Positions 43,949 through 54,326 of a stretch of DNA of 64,000 bases are shown here, piece by piece; the stretch's first letter is position 1; each line of letters opens with the position of its first letter. The DNA lies in contig NZ_CP171729.1 in NCBI RefSeq assembly GCF_043769475.1, positions 5,022,001 through 5,086,000 of the forward strand. The letters are read 5' to 3'. The position numbers and the translations under genes are program-made. The notes beneath the pieces are model-generated. The model was not told the origin of the DNA. It saw only the letters and a list, made by a program, of their open reading frames with translations, and searched no databases. Source of the stretch: Allomesorhizobium sp043769475. Lineage in GTDB: Bacteria > Pseudomonadota > Alphaproteobacteria > Rhizobiales > Rhizobiaceae.

Positions 43949-44390
43949 AGCTGGCCCCCGATGGCTGGTAGTTGTCCCGCCGCATCGCCAGACAAGCGTG
44001 CCGTAGACCGTCACCCGCGCGCACCCGGCAGGCAACGCTGAAGCTGGCGCCGTTGAGCGACGGCGCCGTGTCCAGTTTCCGAACTCTACCGAATAACCCC
44101 GGCCTTGTCTGCCGATTCGTCGCGAGGCGCTGGATATCCCACGACGCATGATCGCGGCGCGCCCCCGATAATATCGGTATTCGGCAAGGCAACAAATTAT
44201 GCGGCAGCAGCAAACCAGCTGCAATCCCAAGTGATTGTCAGGCTTGTTGATCTATGCAATGTTTTTGGGGTCTTGAGGCAGACTGGCAGACCCTATTCTC
44301 GGTGCCGGAAATCTCAAATAATGCAACCGCCCGCGACGTAGTGTCTGGCCACTCGAGGTGCCTCAATTGGCCACTTGGGAGGAGGATACC
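43949..44390. other. Intergenic region upstream of the DUF900 and sorbosone-dehydrogenase-like genes
   Basis: About 440 bases with no confident gene. On the minus strand, codons around 43926-44075 read LDTAPSLNGASFSVACRVRA, GDGLRHACLAMRRDNYQPSG, then YVVVYVD and a stop. This looks protein-like and could be the end of a lost gene, but I cannot name it. No EcfG motif was seen. Confidence 0.3.
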
Positions 44391-45641
44391 GTGATCAAGA
44401 AACTTGCTTTCGTTTTGTCATGCGCTGGCGTCTTTTGCGTAGCGTCCGCCTTTGCGCAGGACACCAATCTCGAGAAACTTGGCGGCTTCAAGACTACCGG
44501 CACGCCGATGATGGAGCCAATTCCGCAGACCGGCGAAAACGCCGAAGCCCTCAAAGCCATCGCTGCGAAAATCAAGGTTCCGGACGGCTTCAAGATCGGC
44601 CTTTATGCCATCGTTCCCGATGCGCGCCATATGGCGGTGGGGCCACAGGGTGTGGTGACGTTCGTCGGCACCCGCAAAGAGCTGGTCTATTCGATGACCG
44701 ACCGCAACAAGGATCGCGTCGCCGATGATGTGAAGGTTTTCGCGCCTTCGATCAAAATGGCAGTGCCGAACGGCGTTTGTTTCTCGCGAGATGGCCACCT
44801 CTATCTCGCCGAACAAAACCGCGTGCTATGGTTCCCGGCCGCCGAATTCTTCTATGAAGGCCCGGATGTCGCGGCGTTCGACATCGTGAAGCAGGGCGAG
44901 CTTATCCCGGCATCCGACGAGAGCTTCAATCACACGGCCAGAACCTGCCGCGTTGGGCCGGATGGCCGCATCTATATTACCATCGGCCAGCCCTTCAACG
45001 TGCCGGCGCCCGAAATACTCCCTGAATTCGAGAAGCTGGGTATCGGCGGCATCATCAGCATGAAGCAGGACGGTACCGATCGGAAGATCCATTCGCGAGG
45101 AATGCGCAACCCGCTCGGTCTCGATTTCAATCCAAAGGACAAGACGCTCTGGGTGAACGACAACCAGGTCGACGGCATGGGCGACACCATCCCGCCGGGC
45201 GAAATGAACCGTGTAACCGGGCCGGACCAGAATTTTGGCTTCCCCTGGTATGGCGGCGGCAAGACCCGTACCGTCGAGTACAAGGATGCCACGGTGCCCG
45301 AAGGCGTGATCTTCCCTGAGGTCGAGCAGGACGCTCACGCGGCCGACCTCGGCCTGTCGTTCTATACCGGCAAGCAATTCCCCGAGAAATACCGGGGTGG
45401 AATCTTCTCGACCCAGCACGGTTCCTGGAATCGCGTGGACCCGGTGGGCGCTCGGGTAATGTTCACCGCGCTCAAGGAGGACGGCACGGCGGCCAAGACG
45501 GAAGTGTTCGCAGAAGGCTGGCTGAACGAGAACGGCGAGTATCTCGGCCGTCCCGTCGACGTGCAGATGCTCAATGACGGTTCGTTGCTGGTGTCCGACG
45601 ATCTGGCTGGGGCGGTCTGGCGTATTTCCTACGGCGATTAA
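44391..45641 (+). CDS. L-sorbosone dehydrogenase-like PQQ-type beta-propeller protein
   Basis: A 416-residue periplasmic protein with a cleavable signal peptide (LAFVLSCAGVFCVASAFAQD) and a six-bladed propeller: VPDGFKIGLYA, HMAVGPQGVVTFVGTRKELVY, GPDGRIYITIGQPFNVPAPE, SRGMRNPLGLDFNPKDKTLWV, GPDQNFGFPWYGGG and GGIFSTQHGSWNRVDPVG. Members oxidise aldoses or sorbosone with PQQ, but the substrate here is unknown. The start is GTG 44391, supported by GGGAGGAGG six bases upstream. The cytochrome c gene 68 bases downstream is its likely electron acceptor. Confidence 0.82.
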   Translation: MIKKLAFVLSCAGVFCVASAFAQDTNLEKLGGFKTTGTPMMEPIPQTGENAEALKAIAAKIKVPDGFKIGLYAIVPDARHMAVGPQGVVTFVGTRKELVYSMTDRNKDRVADDVKVFAPSIKMAVPNGVCFSRDGHLYLAEQNRVLWFPAAEFFYEGPDVAAFDIVKQGELIPASDESFNHTARTCRVGPDGRIYITIGQPFNVPAPEILPEFEKLGIGGIISMKQDGTDRKIHSRGMRNPLGLDFNPKDKTLWVNDNQVDGMGDTIPPGEMNRVTGPDQNFGFPWYGGGKTRTVEYKDATVPEGVIFPEVEQDAHAADLGLSFYTGKQFPEKYRGGIFSTQHGSWNRVDPVGARVMFTALKEDGTAAKTEVFAEGWLNENGEYLGRPVDVQMLNDGSLLVSDDLAGAVWRISYGD

Positions 45642-45709
45642 ATGGACTTCGCCATGCGGCGGGCTTCTGCCTGCCGCATGCTCATTTCCCTATGGACAAG
45701 GAGTTTGAG

Positions 45710-46033
45710 GTGCGGGGCTTTGTCGTAAGTCTGGCTGCTTTCTTTGCCTGTTCGACCGCTGCGGAAGCGGCAGGTGATGCCGTTTCCGGCAAAAAGGTCA
45801 TGCTGAAGTGCCAGGTTTGCCATGGCAAGGATGGCCTCGCCAAGCTGCCCGATGCGCCGAACATAGCTGGCCAGAAGGAGGCTTATCTCTTCAAGGCGCT
45901 GATGGCCTTCAAGGCCGGCGAGCGCAAGAACGAGCAGATGACGATCGTGGTCAAGGGCCTGAGCGACGAGGATATAGCGAACGTCGCCGCCTACTACTCA
46001 TCGATCAAGATCACCGTTCAGGTTCCGCCATAA
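45710..46033 (+). CDS. Periplasmic class I cytochrome c
   Basis: About 107 residues, with signal peptide (RGFVVSLAAFFACSTAAEAAG), one haem site CQVCH and a distal methionine region (NEQMTIVVKGLSDEDIANVAAYY). This matches the small cytochrome c553-like partners of sugar dehydrogenases. GTG 45710 is chosen because AAGGAG lies at a good distance from it; an ATG six codons earlier overlaps that site. It probably forms an operon with the sorbosone-dehydrogenase-like gene. Confidence 0.82.
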   Translation: MRGFVVSLAAFFACSTAAEAAGDAVSGKKVMLKCQVCHGKDGLAKLPDAPNIAGQKEAYLFKALMAFKAGERKNEQMTIVVKGLSDEDIANVAAYYSSIKITVQVPP

Positions 46034-46300
46034 GTCAATCCTTGCCATTGCCTAGACCGCGACCGTATCCCACCGTTCACCCGAAAGTTTCGCGTGACAT
46101 CGCAAGCGGTGCGCAATCCGAAACGTCGCCATTCCCCGCACGGCTGCGATAAATGCCGCGGGACAGAAATGCTGCGTCCCTGTTTTTAAGCGGGATTTTT
46201 CACTGCAACCGCCGTAGCATGGTGCAAGTTGTGGACGAGATGCCCAGACAGCTCTCCCATCCAGGCGCGAGTCGCTAAGTGAATACCGCGGGAGGACGGC

Positions 46301-48454
46301 ATGAGCGCGAATATATTCAGGTTGAAGCTGCCCTTATCCGCGATGCGCTGGATAGCGGCGCTGTCATTGGTCTGGCTGACGGTGCTGGGCGGCGCGTCAT
46401 TTGCGCAGAGCGAACAGCCCGCGGCGGCTCCGCCCAGCGAGAAGATCCAGGAACTGATCCGGCTTCTGGACGATCCCGAGGTCCGCGCTACGCTGGAAGC
46501 CGCACGAGCACCAGCCGCCGCCAATCCGGACGCGCCGGCTGCGGAGGAGATCGCAGCCTGGGAAAGCGGCATACGCAAGCATTTCGTCGACATGCGAAAC
46601 GCACTTCCGCGCATACCAGTCGAGGTCGCCAACGCGATGCTGATCGTGCGGACGCAGATCAACAACGATGGCTACGGCACCGTCCTCGTCCTGTTCGCCG
46701 GTTTGCTTGCGCTCGGCTTCGGCGCGGAATGGCTGTTCAGGCGGACGGTATTGGGAAGGCGGCAAAGCGGCGATGGGAAACCGTACAGGGCGGAGCCGGC
46801 GCGCCGTGTAAACCTTGCCGCCAGCCTGCTTTCAGAGATCGCGCCGGTATTCGTGTTCGCCCTCGTCAGCGTCGGCGTCTTCCTGGCCTTCTCCTGGGCT
46901 CCCTTGCTGCGCCTCGTCGTTCTTACATTTCTGGTCGCATTCATAATCGCGCGGCTGGTCATCGCGATCGGTCGCATCCTGCTTCGCCCCCATGCCGCTG
47001 CCGGCGAGGCAGAGCCCGGCGAGTCCGCCAGACTGATTTCAATGAACGATGCCGAGGCGCACTTCTGGTTCCGGCGCCTTGTTGTCTTCATCGGTTACGT
47101 CATGGCTGGCTGGGCCGTACTCAGCCTTCTTCCGATGCTGGGTTTTTCGCCGGATGTGAAAACGCTTCTCTCCTATCTGGCCGGGATCGGCCTGCTGCTG
47201 CTTGCGATCGAAGTGGTATGGCGTCGCCCGGGCGGCCTGCCGGCGACACAGGGCGTCCACACGCGAAACTGGCTGCTCAGCATCTACCTGATCGTTCTGT
47301 GGGGGCTTTGGGCCGCCGGCCTGAACGGCCTCTTGTGGCTTGGCGTTTACGCCCTGCTGCTGCCCCTCCTGTTGTCCGTGACGGGCCAGGCGGCGCAGTC
47401 CGTCGCGGAACGGCAGGGCGCCGCCGGCACGGCGAATTCGTTCCGGACCGTGCTGATGGTGCGCGGCGCGCGTGCGCTGGTGATCCTGCTCGCCGTGCTA
47501 TGGCTCGGCCTGATCTGGCGCCTTAACCCCAATGCCCTGACCGAAGGCGATTCGCCCACCAGCCGGATCCTGCGCGGCCTGCTGCACGGCGTCGTGATCC
47601 TCCTCGTCGCCGATCTCCTCTGGCACCTTGCAAAAGCCTATATCGCCCGAAAGCTCGAAGGGGCGACCGTGGACGGAACGGTCAGCCCGGAGGAGGCGGC
47701 GCGCCGGGGCCGCCTGCGCACATTACTGCCCATCTTCCGCAACCTTCTGGGAGCCGTGCTCGGAACTGTGGCGGTGCTCACCGTCCTGTCCGGGCTCGGG
47801 GTGCAGATAGGGCCGCTGATCGCCGGCGCCGGTATATTCGGCGTGGCGCTCGGATTCGGCTCGCAGACGTTGGTCAAGGACGTTCTCAGCGGCGTATTCT
47901 ACATGCTGGACGATGCGTTCCGCGTCGGAGAATACATCGAAAGCGGCAGCTACAAGGGGACAGTGGAATCGTTCAGCCTGCGCTCTGTCAAGCTGCGCCA
48001 CCACCGCGGTCCGGTGTTCACGGTGCCGTTCGGCTCGCTCGGCGCGGTGCAGAACATGAGCCGCGACTGGGTCATCGACAAGTTCAGGATACGCGTGCCG
48101 TTCGACACCGACATCGCCAAGGTGAAAAAGCTGCTCAAGGGCATCGGGGCCGAGTTGAAGGCGGATCCGGAACTGGGGCCCGAAATCCTCGAGACGGTGA
48201 AGATGAAGGGCGTCGAGGAGATCGGCGATTTCGGCATCCAGCTGAGCTTCGCCTTCATGGCCAAGCCCGGGCACCAGTCAGTCGTGCGGCGGCGTGCTTA
48301 CACCATGATCCAGCAGGCATTCGCTGCGAACGGCATCCAGTTCGCACAGCCGACCGTCCAGGTGGGAGGCGACGACAAGCAGGCCGCCGCTGCCGCGGCG
48401 ACCGCCAGCGCGCTGGCGCGCAAACCCCCGGTCGAGGTCGTGGCGGATAGGTGA
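46301..48454 (+). CDS. MscS-family mechanosensitive channel, large type
   Basis: A 717-residue inner-membrane channel. After a signal peptide (WIAALSLVWLTVLGGASFAQ) comes a periplasmic helical domain (to about residue 120), then about nine transmembrane helices. The pore helix and MscS beta-domain follow: IAGAGIFGVALGFGSQTLVKDVLSGVFYML and VGEYIESGSYKGTVESFSLRSVKLRHHRGPVF-type sequence from about residue 505. The C-terminal domain ends ALARKPPVEV. It resembles YbdG/YnaI-type large channels protecting against osmotic downshock. The 267 bases upstream contain a weak hairpin (about 46160-46186) followed by a T-run, possibly terminating the cytochrome gene. Confidence 0.88.
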   Translation: MSANIFRLKLPLSAMRWIAALSLVWLTVLGGASFAQSEQPAAAPPSEKIQELIRLLDDPEVRATLEAARAPAAANPDAPAAEEIAAWESGIRKHFVDMRNALPRIPVEVANAMLIVRTQINNDGYGTVLVLFAGLLALGFGAEWLFRRTVLGRRQSGDGKPYRAEPARRVNLAASLLSEIAPVFVFALVSVGVFLAFSWAPLLRLVVLTFLVAFIIARLVIAIGRILLRPHAAAGEAEPGESARLISMNDAEAHFWFRRLVVFIGYVMAGWAVLSLLPMLGFSPDVKTLLSYLAGIGLLLLAIEVVWRRPGGLPATQGVHTRNWLLSIYLIVLWGLWAAGLNGLLWLGVYALLLPLLLSVTGQAAQSVAERQGAAGTANSFRTVLMVRGARALVILLAVLWLGLIWRLNPNALTEGDSPTSRILRGLLHGVVILLVADLLWHLAKAYIARKLEGATVDGTVSPEEAARRGRLRTLLPIFRNLLGAVLGTVAVLTVLSGLGVQIGPLIAGAGIFGVALGFGSQTLVKDVLSGVFYMLDDAFRVGEYIESGSYKGTVESFSLRSVKLRHHRGPVFTVPFGSLGAVQNMSRDWVIDKFRIRVPFDTDIAKVKKLLKGIGAELKADPELGPEILETVKMKGVEEIGDFGIQLSFAFMAKPGHQSVVRRRAYTMIQQAFAANGIQFAQPTVQVGGDDKQAAAAAATASALARKPPVEVVADR

Positions 48455-48496
48455 TGCGGCGACCGATACCGGCGCCTGCGGGGATGGCCCAGCATG

Positions 48497-48517
48497 CCCG
48501 CGCCAGCAGGGCGCGGG
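48497..48517. terminator. Hairpin between convergent mscS-family gene and groEL
   Basis: CCCGCGCC (48497-48504), loop AGCAG, GGCGCGGG (48510-48517), located between two convergent stop codons. No T-run is present, so a bidirectional terminator is only inferred. Confidence 0.4.
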
Positions 48518-48530
48518 TATCTTCGGCGGG

Positions 48531-50162
<1,632 letters not shown>

Positions 50163-50221
50163 TGGATCACTCCTTCAATTAGGCAGCTTTCATTGACTGG
50201 TTGGTTCGCCGTCAGAGACCG

Positions 50222-50536
50222 TCAGGCGGCGCTCTTCATTTCAGCTGTCTTTTCGATCACCCCCATCACGTCGCTTTCCTTCATGATGAGCAGATCCTCG
50301 CCATTCAGCTTGATCTCGGTGCCGGACCATTTGCCGAACAGGATACGGTCTCCGACCTTCACATCGAGCGGCTGAAGCTGCCCAGCTTCGTTGCGCGCGC
50401 CGGGTCCGGCGGCGATGACTTCGCCTTCCTGCGGCTTTTCCTTGGCGGTGTCGGGAATGATGATGCCTCCAGCCGTCTTTTCGTCGACCTCGACGCGGCG
50501 GACCAGGATACGGTCATGCAATGGACGGAACGTCAT
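50222..50536 (-). CDS. groES: Co-chaperonin GroES (10 kDa)
   Basis: A 104-residue lid of the GroEL chamber: FRPLHDRILVRRVEVDEKTA, the mobile loop GGIIIPDTAKEKPQEG, and a C-terminal GEDLLIMKESDVMGV. Start 50536 matches the family; the upstream in-frame extension overlaps the promoter region. A CIRCE operator lies about 150 bases upstream, pointing to HrcA repression. Confidence 0.97.
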   Translation of the reverse strand: MTFRPLHDRILVRRVEVDEKTAGGIIIPDTAKEKPQEGEVIAAGPGARNEAGQLQPLDVKVGDRILFGKWSGTEIKLNGEDLLIMKESDVMGVIEKTAEMKSAA

Positions 50537-50685
50537 GTTGTTCTCCTCATGGACAAACAGACCGAGATTCCTGCGCCAGACCGGCAATATCGGTCGGCGC
50601 GAGGAGCTGCGACCCTTATTCAGGCATCGCGCAAATATCGAATTAGTTTGGAAATTTTCAGGTTCAATAGGGACAAACAGAAATT

Positions 50686-50712
50686 TTGGCACTCGCACCG
50701 TGCGAGTGCCAA
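50686..50712. promoter_or_regulatory. CIRCE operator (HrcA site) of groESL
   Basis: TTGGCACTC-N9-GAGTGCCAA, a perfect dyad matching the CIRCE consensus TTAGCACTC-N9-GAGTGCTAA with one symmetric change. It lies upstream of groES on the minus strand. Confidence 0.92.
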
Positions 50713-50808
50713 CGCACCATCGCAGCGCCCCGAAATCAAAGGGAGCCGGTTAGCCATTGCGGGGCCAACCGCTTCCGCACCGGCGGAATTCAACGGACTT
50801 ATTCGGCC

Positions 50809-51522
50809 TTATTCGGCGGCCTCGCGCACGGGGATCAGGCGCCGCCCAACCTGCTGCAGATGCAAGCGCATGGCCGCGGCCGCGCCGCCGAGGTCGCGGT
50901 CGGCGATAGCCTCTACGATGCGCTCATGGTCGGCGAAGCTGTGGTGGTCGGCCGGCGGCCGCGCGCCATCGGAGCGAAGCCGGCCCCACACGACGGTGCG
51001 GCGCACTGCGTTCAGGACGTCGAACAGGCCGAGCAGCACATTGTTGCGGCTCGCCTGCGCGATCTGCCGGTGGAGCAGGTTGTCGAAATTCTCGTACTGC
51101 CGCCAGGTGGCGGCTTCGCGCGTCTGCGCCAGCGATTGCCGCATCGCGGCGATATCGGAGAGCGTGGCGTGAAGTGCGGCCTCGCGCGCGATCTCCGGCT
51201 CGATGATCAGGCGCGCGCGCATCACGTCGGCCGGGTTGGTGCGGCCGGCGATCTCGGAAATGCCGATCGTCTCCTCGACCGGGCCGCTGCCGACGAAGGT
51301 GCCTTTGCCGACGTGGCGCCAGATGCGGCCGTCCTTCTCCAGCACTGCCAGCGCCTTGCGCAGATCGCCGCGCGACACGCCGAGGCTCTCGCACAGTTCC
51401 CGCTCCGAAGGCAGCCGGCTTTCGCCCGAAAGGTCCATCTGCGCGAGATAAGCCTGAAGCTGCACCAACGCGGCATGGCCGCCATTCCCGCCAACATCCA
51501 TCGATTTAACCAATTCGCGCAT
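50809..51522 (-). CDS. GntR/FadR-type (FCD) transcriptional regulator
   Basis: A 237-residue regulator. The N-terminal winged helix (RLPSERELCESLGVSRGDLRKALAVLEK, about residues 36-64, then HVGKGTFVG) is followed by an all-helical FCD effector domain with metal-binding histidines in DNLLHRQIAQAS and HHSFADHERI. It is divergent from the ABC importer and catabolic operon, so it most likely represses that operon and responds to its substrate. Dyads in the intergenic region are its probable sites. Confidence 0.9.
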   Translation of the reverse strand: MRELVKSMDVGGNGGHAALVQLQAYLAQMDLSGESRLPSERELCESLGVSRGDLRKALAVLEKDGRIWRHVGKGTFVGSGPVEETIGISEIAGRTNPADVMRARLIIEPEIAREAALHATLSDIAAMRQSLAQTREAATWRQYENFDNLLHRQIAQASRNNVLLGLFDVLNAVRRTVVWGRLRSDGARPPADHHSFADHERIVEAIADRDLGGAAAAMRLHLQQVGRRLIPVREAAE

Positions 51523-51635
51523 TGATTCCCATTGCTGGTGTTAAGACGATTGGTCCAAGGCGTCAATATCCAGAACTTGCGTTGTTGCAGGCGGATTACG
51601 ACAGATTCATCCTTGACCAATTCCCGCCGGAGGCT

Positions 51636-51657
51636 TAACCAATACCAATATTGGTTA
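51636..51657. promoter_or_regulatory. Operator-like dyad before the catabolic operon
   Basis: TAACCAATA-CCAA-TATTGGTTA: perfect 9-base arms with a 4-base spacer, 20 bases before the substrate-binding-protein start. Further TTGGT/ACCAA half-sites occur at about 51549-51557 (TTGGTCCAA) and 51614-51620. GntR/FadR proteins bind such short dyads. The assignment is inference from position and symmetry. Confidence 0.6.
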
Positions 51658-51676
51658 CAAAACGGGAGGAATAAAA

Positions 51677-52672
51677 ATGGCCAGCCTGTCCAGACGTACC
51701 ATCCTTGCAACGGTCTTCGCCGCGGCCCTGGGAAGCGCGGCGCCGCTGTCGGCGGCAAGCGCCGGCGACATGCGCATCGCGTTCGGCGATCTGCCCGGCA
51801 TAGAATCCATCCAGACGCTGGCCGCGATCGAGCGCGCCAAGGAGCGCGGCGTCAACGTCGAACTGATCATCCTCAACGACGAAGATCTGGCGACCCAGGC
51901 GATCGTTGGCGGCCAAGCCGATGTCGGCATCGGTGCGCCCTATACGCTGATCCAGAAGGTCGGCGTTCCGATCCGCATCTTCGCGCAGATTTCCACGCAG
52001 CGCTTCTTCCCGGTGGTCAACGCCGAATTCTACAAGACGTGGAAGGACCTGGACGGACAGGAAGTCGCAGTGCAGGGACGCGGCTCCGGCACCGAGGCCG
52101 TCATGAAGCTGATGGCGAAGAACAACGGCATCACGCTCGGCGCGATCAGCTACGTTCCCGGCTCGGAGGTGCGGCGCAACGCGCTGCTGCAAGGAACGCT
52201 GAAAGCCTCGATCGTCGATGCGGCCAACCGGCGCGCGCTCGAAGCGGAGGCGCCCGGCAAGTTCATCGTGCTGCCGGTCGAAAACGTCAGCGCATCGGAC
52301 GAGACGGTGTTCGCCACGGCCGAGTATCTCAAGAACGGCGCCGCAGACGTTGACATTCTGGTCGAGGAGCTGATCAAGACCGGACGCGAGATCACCGAAA
52401 ATCCCGCCGTCGCGGTGGAACTTCGCAACAAGTACAAGCTTCTGCCGGATCTTGGGGCGGAAGCCGATACGGAAATCACCGAATACTACAAGGAGACGGC
52501 GGAGGCCGGCGCGCTCGCGCTTAACGGCGGCGGCGCAGAGGCGGCGGCCGGCGACTTCGCCTTCTTCACCGCGGCAGGCCAGATCGAGGGCGATCCCGCC
52601 ACCCTCAAGATCGAGGATTTCTGGGACCTCGGGCCAGTCGATCGCGCCGTCGCCAAGCTTGGCAAGAAATAG
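51677..52672 (+). CDS. ABC transporter substrate-binding protein, NitT/TauT/SsuA type
   Basis: A 331-residue periplasmic binding protein. The signal peptide (RRTILATVFAAALGSAAPLSAASA) is followed by the SsuA/NMT1-like fold: DMRIAFGDLPGIESIQTL, GGQADVGIGAPYTLIQK, GQEVAVQGRGSGTEAVMKLM and EYLKNGAADVDILVEELIK. Related importers take up nitrate, taurine, sulfonates, aromatic acids and pyrimidine precursors; the ligand here is unknown. Preceded by GGGAGGA. First gene of the operon. Confidence 0.9.
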   Translation: MASLSRRTILATVFAAALGSAAPLSAASAGDMRIAFGDLPGIESIQTLAAIERAKERGVNVELIILNDEDLATQAIVGGQADVGIGAPYTLIQKVGVPIRIFAQISTQRFFPVVNAEFYKTWKDLDGQEVAVQGRGSGTEAVMKLMAKNNGITLGAISYVPGSEVRRNALLQGTLKASIVDAANRRALEAEAPGKFIVLPVENVSASDETVFATAEYLKNGAADVDILVEELIKTGREITENPAVAVELRNKYKLLPDLGAEADTEITEYYKETAEAGALALNGGGAEAAAGDFAFFTAAGQIEGDPATLKIEDFWDLGPVDRAVAKLGKK

Positions 52673-52684
52673 GCGGCCGGCCTG

Positions 52685-53515
52685 ATGGCAAGCAGCATCA
52701 GAACAGAGGGCGAGGCCGTTGGCCTCGCTCCCCCTTCCGGGCGGCGCGGCGAAGCGGCAGGATGGCAAGATCGTCCGATCCTGCTCCGCCTCGTGTCGAT
52801 CGCGCTTTTTGCAGGCCTGTGGGAGATCGCCGGGCACATCCCCGTCAGCTTCGCTTTTCCGACCTTTTCCGACACGATCATCGCATTCTTCGGGCTGATG
52901 GCCGACGGCAGCATGCCGAGCGCTTATCTCTCTACGCTGCAGCCGCTGGTGCTCGGCGTCGTGCTGTCGGCCTTCATTGGCGTCGGGCTCGGCACGCTCT
53001 GCGGCTTATGGCGCACCGGCGAATGGCTGGCGATCCCGATCTTCGTCGTGCTGCAGGCGGCGCCGGTCGCGGCCTTCATCCCGATGGTCACCTTCGTCTA
53101 CGGCATCGGCCTGACCTCCAAGATACTTGCCGTGATGATCCTGGCGCTGCCGGTAATCGTGCTCAACACCTACAAGGCAGTGCGCAACGTCAACGAGTCG
53201 CTGCTCGTCATGTGCCGTTCGTTCCTGGGCACACGCTGGCAGACGGTCGCCAAGATCATCCTTCCCGACGCCAGCCCGGTGATCTTCGCCGGCCTGCGCC
53301 TCGGCGTGGCGGCCGGCTTCGTCGGCGTCGTGCTCGCCGAGCTGCTGATCACGCCGACCGGAATCGGCGATCTCATCACTTTCCACCGCTCGCGCGCCGA
53401 TTACGCCGAGATGTATGCAACAATCGGCTCGATCATCGCGCTTTCGACCCTCACGCTGGTTTTCCTGCAGTGGGTGGAAGTCCGCATTTTCAGGCCCGAG
53501 AAGAGAGGAGCCTGA
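52685..53515 (+). CDS. ABC transporter permease, NitT/TauT type (first)
   Basis: A 276-residue inner-membrane permease with about six helices and the EAA-type cytosolic loop for the ATPase (SLLVMCRSFLGTRWQTVAKIILPDASPVIFAGLRLG). It lies 12 bases after the binding-protein gene. Presumably pairs with the second permease at 54327 as a heterodimer. Confidence 0.9.
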   Translation: MASSIRTEGEAVGLAPPSGRRGEAAGWQDRPILLRLVSIALFAGLWEIAGHIPVSFAFPTFSDTIIAFFGLMADGSMPSAYLSTLQPLVLGVVLSAFIGVGLGTLCGLWRTGEWLAIPIFVVLQAAPVAAFIPMVTFVYGIGLTSKILAVMILALPVIVLNTYKAVRNVNESLLVMCRSFLGTRWQTVAKIILPDASPVIFAGLRLGVAAGFVGVVLAELLITPTGIGDLITFHRSRADYAEMYATIGSIIALSTLTLVFLQWVEVRIFRPEKRGA

Positions 53516-53516
53516 C

Positions 53517-54320
53517 ATGCGCAGCGCTGTCTTGCGAAAGGAACCATCGTCTATGCCGGCGCCAGTCGACTCGATCGTGGAGGTCAGGGGTATCTCCAAG
53601 ACCTACGGGGATGTCGAGGCGCTGCGCGGCGTCGATCTCGACTTTCCCCGCGGCAAGCTGACCAGCCTTCTCGGGCCGAGCGGCTGCGGAAAAACGACGC
53701 TGCTGAAGATCATCGCCGGCCTCATCGAAGCCAATTCCGGGAAGGTCACGGTCAATGGCAAGCCGGTCAGCGGGCCGGGGCCGGAACGGGCCTTCGTCTT
53801 CCAGGATTTTGCCCTGATGCCCTGGGCGACGGTGATGCGCAACGTGGCTTTCGGCCTCGAATTGCGCGGCGCCAACAAGACCGAACGCGAGGACAAGGCG
53901 CGCCACTATATCGGCGAAGTCGGCCTTGCCGGTTTCGAGAACAAATACCCCCACGAGCTGTCGGGCGGCATGCGCCAGCGCGTCGGCCTGGCGCGGGCGC
54001 TGTCGGTGGATGCAGAGGTGTTGCTCCTCGACGAGCCGTTCTCGGCGGTGGACGAGCAGAACCGGCGGAAGTTCCAGGAGGACCTGATCCGGCTGCGCAC
54101 CAACCAGAACAAGACCTTCATCTTCGTGACGCACTCGATCGAAGAGGCGGTCTACATTTCCGACCGGATTGTCTTGCTGTCGCCGCGGCCGGGCCGCGTG
54201 TCGCAGATCATCGAGCCCGAAATCGACCGCACCGGCGACCCGGAACGCATCCACCGCGACAAGCACTACCTCGATACGGTCGACGAGATCTGGCAGGGGC
54301 TTAAGCAATATGTGGAGTGA
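53517..54320 (+). CDS. ABC transporter ATP-binding protein, NitT/TauT type
   Basis: A 267-residue ATPase: Walker A LLGPSGCGKTTLLKIIAGL (about residue 55), Q-loop FVFQDFALMPWATV, ABC signature LSGGMRQRVGLARALS, Walker B VLLLDEPFSAVD and H-loop FIFVTHSIEEAVYISD. ATG 53517 follows the permease stop by one base, with AGAGGAG upstream; an inner ATG at 53553 is also possible. Confidence 0.93.
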   Translation: MRSAVLRKEPSSMPAPVDSIVEVRGISKTYGDVEALRGVDLDFPRGKLTSLLGPSGCGKTTLLKIIAGLIEANSGKVTVNGKPVSGPGPERAFVFQDFALMPWATVMRNVAFGLELRGANKTEREDKARHYIGEVGLAGFENKYPHELSGGMRQRVGLARALSVDAEVLLLDEPFSAVDEQNRRKFQEDLIRLRTNQNKTFIFVTHSIEEAVYISDRIVLLSPRPGRVSQIIEPEIDRTGDPERIHRDKHYLDTVDEIWQGLKQYVE

Positions 54321-54326
54321 CTTGCC

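Noticed and set aside
43926..44213. Minus-strand frame ending YVVVYVD that overlaps the DUF900 start
   Set aside because: The last 50 codons look protein-like, but no start, ribosome-binding site or family could be assigned. It is noted only in the intergenic entry.
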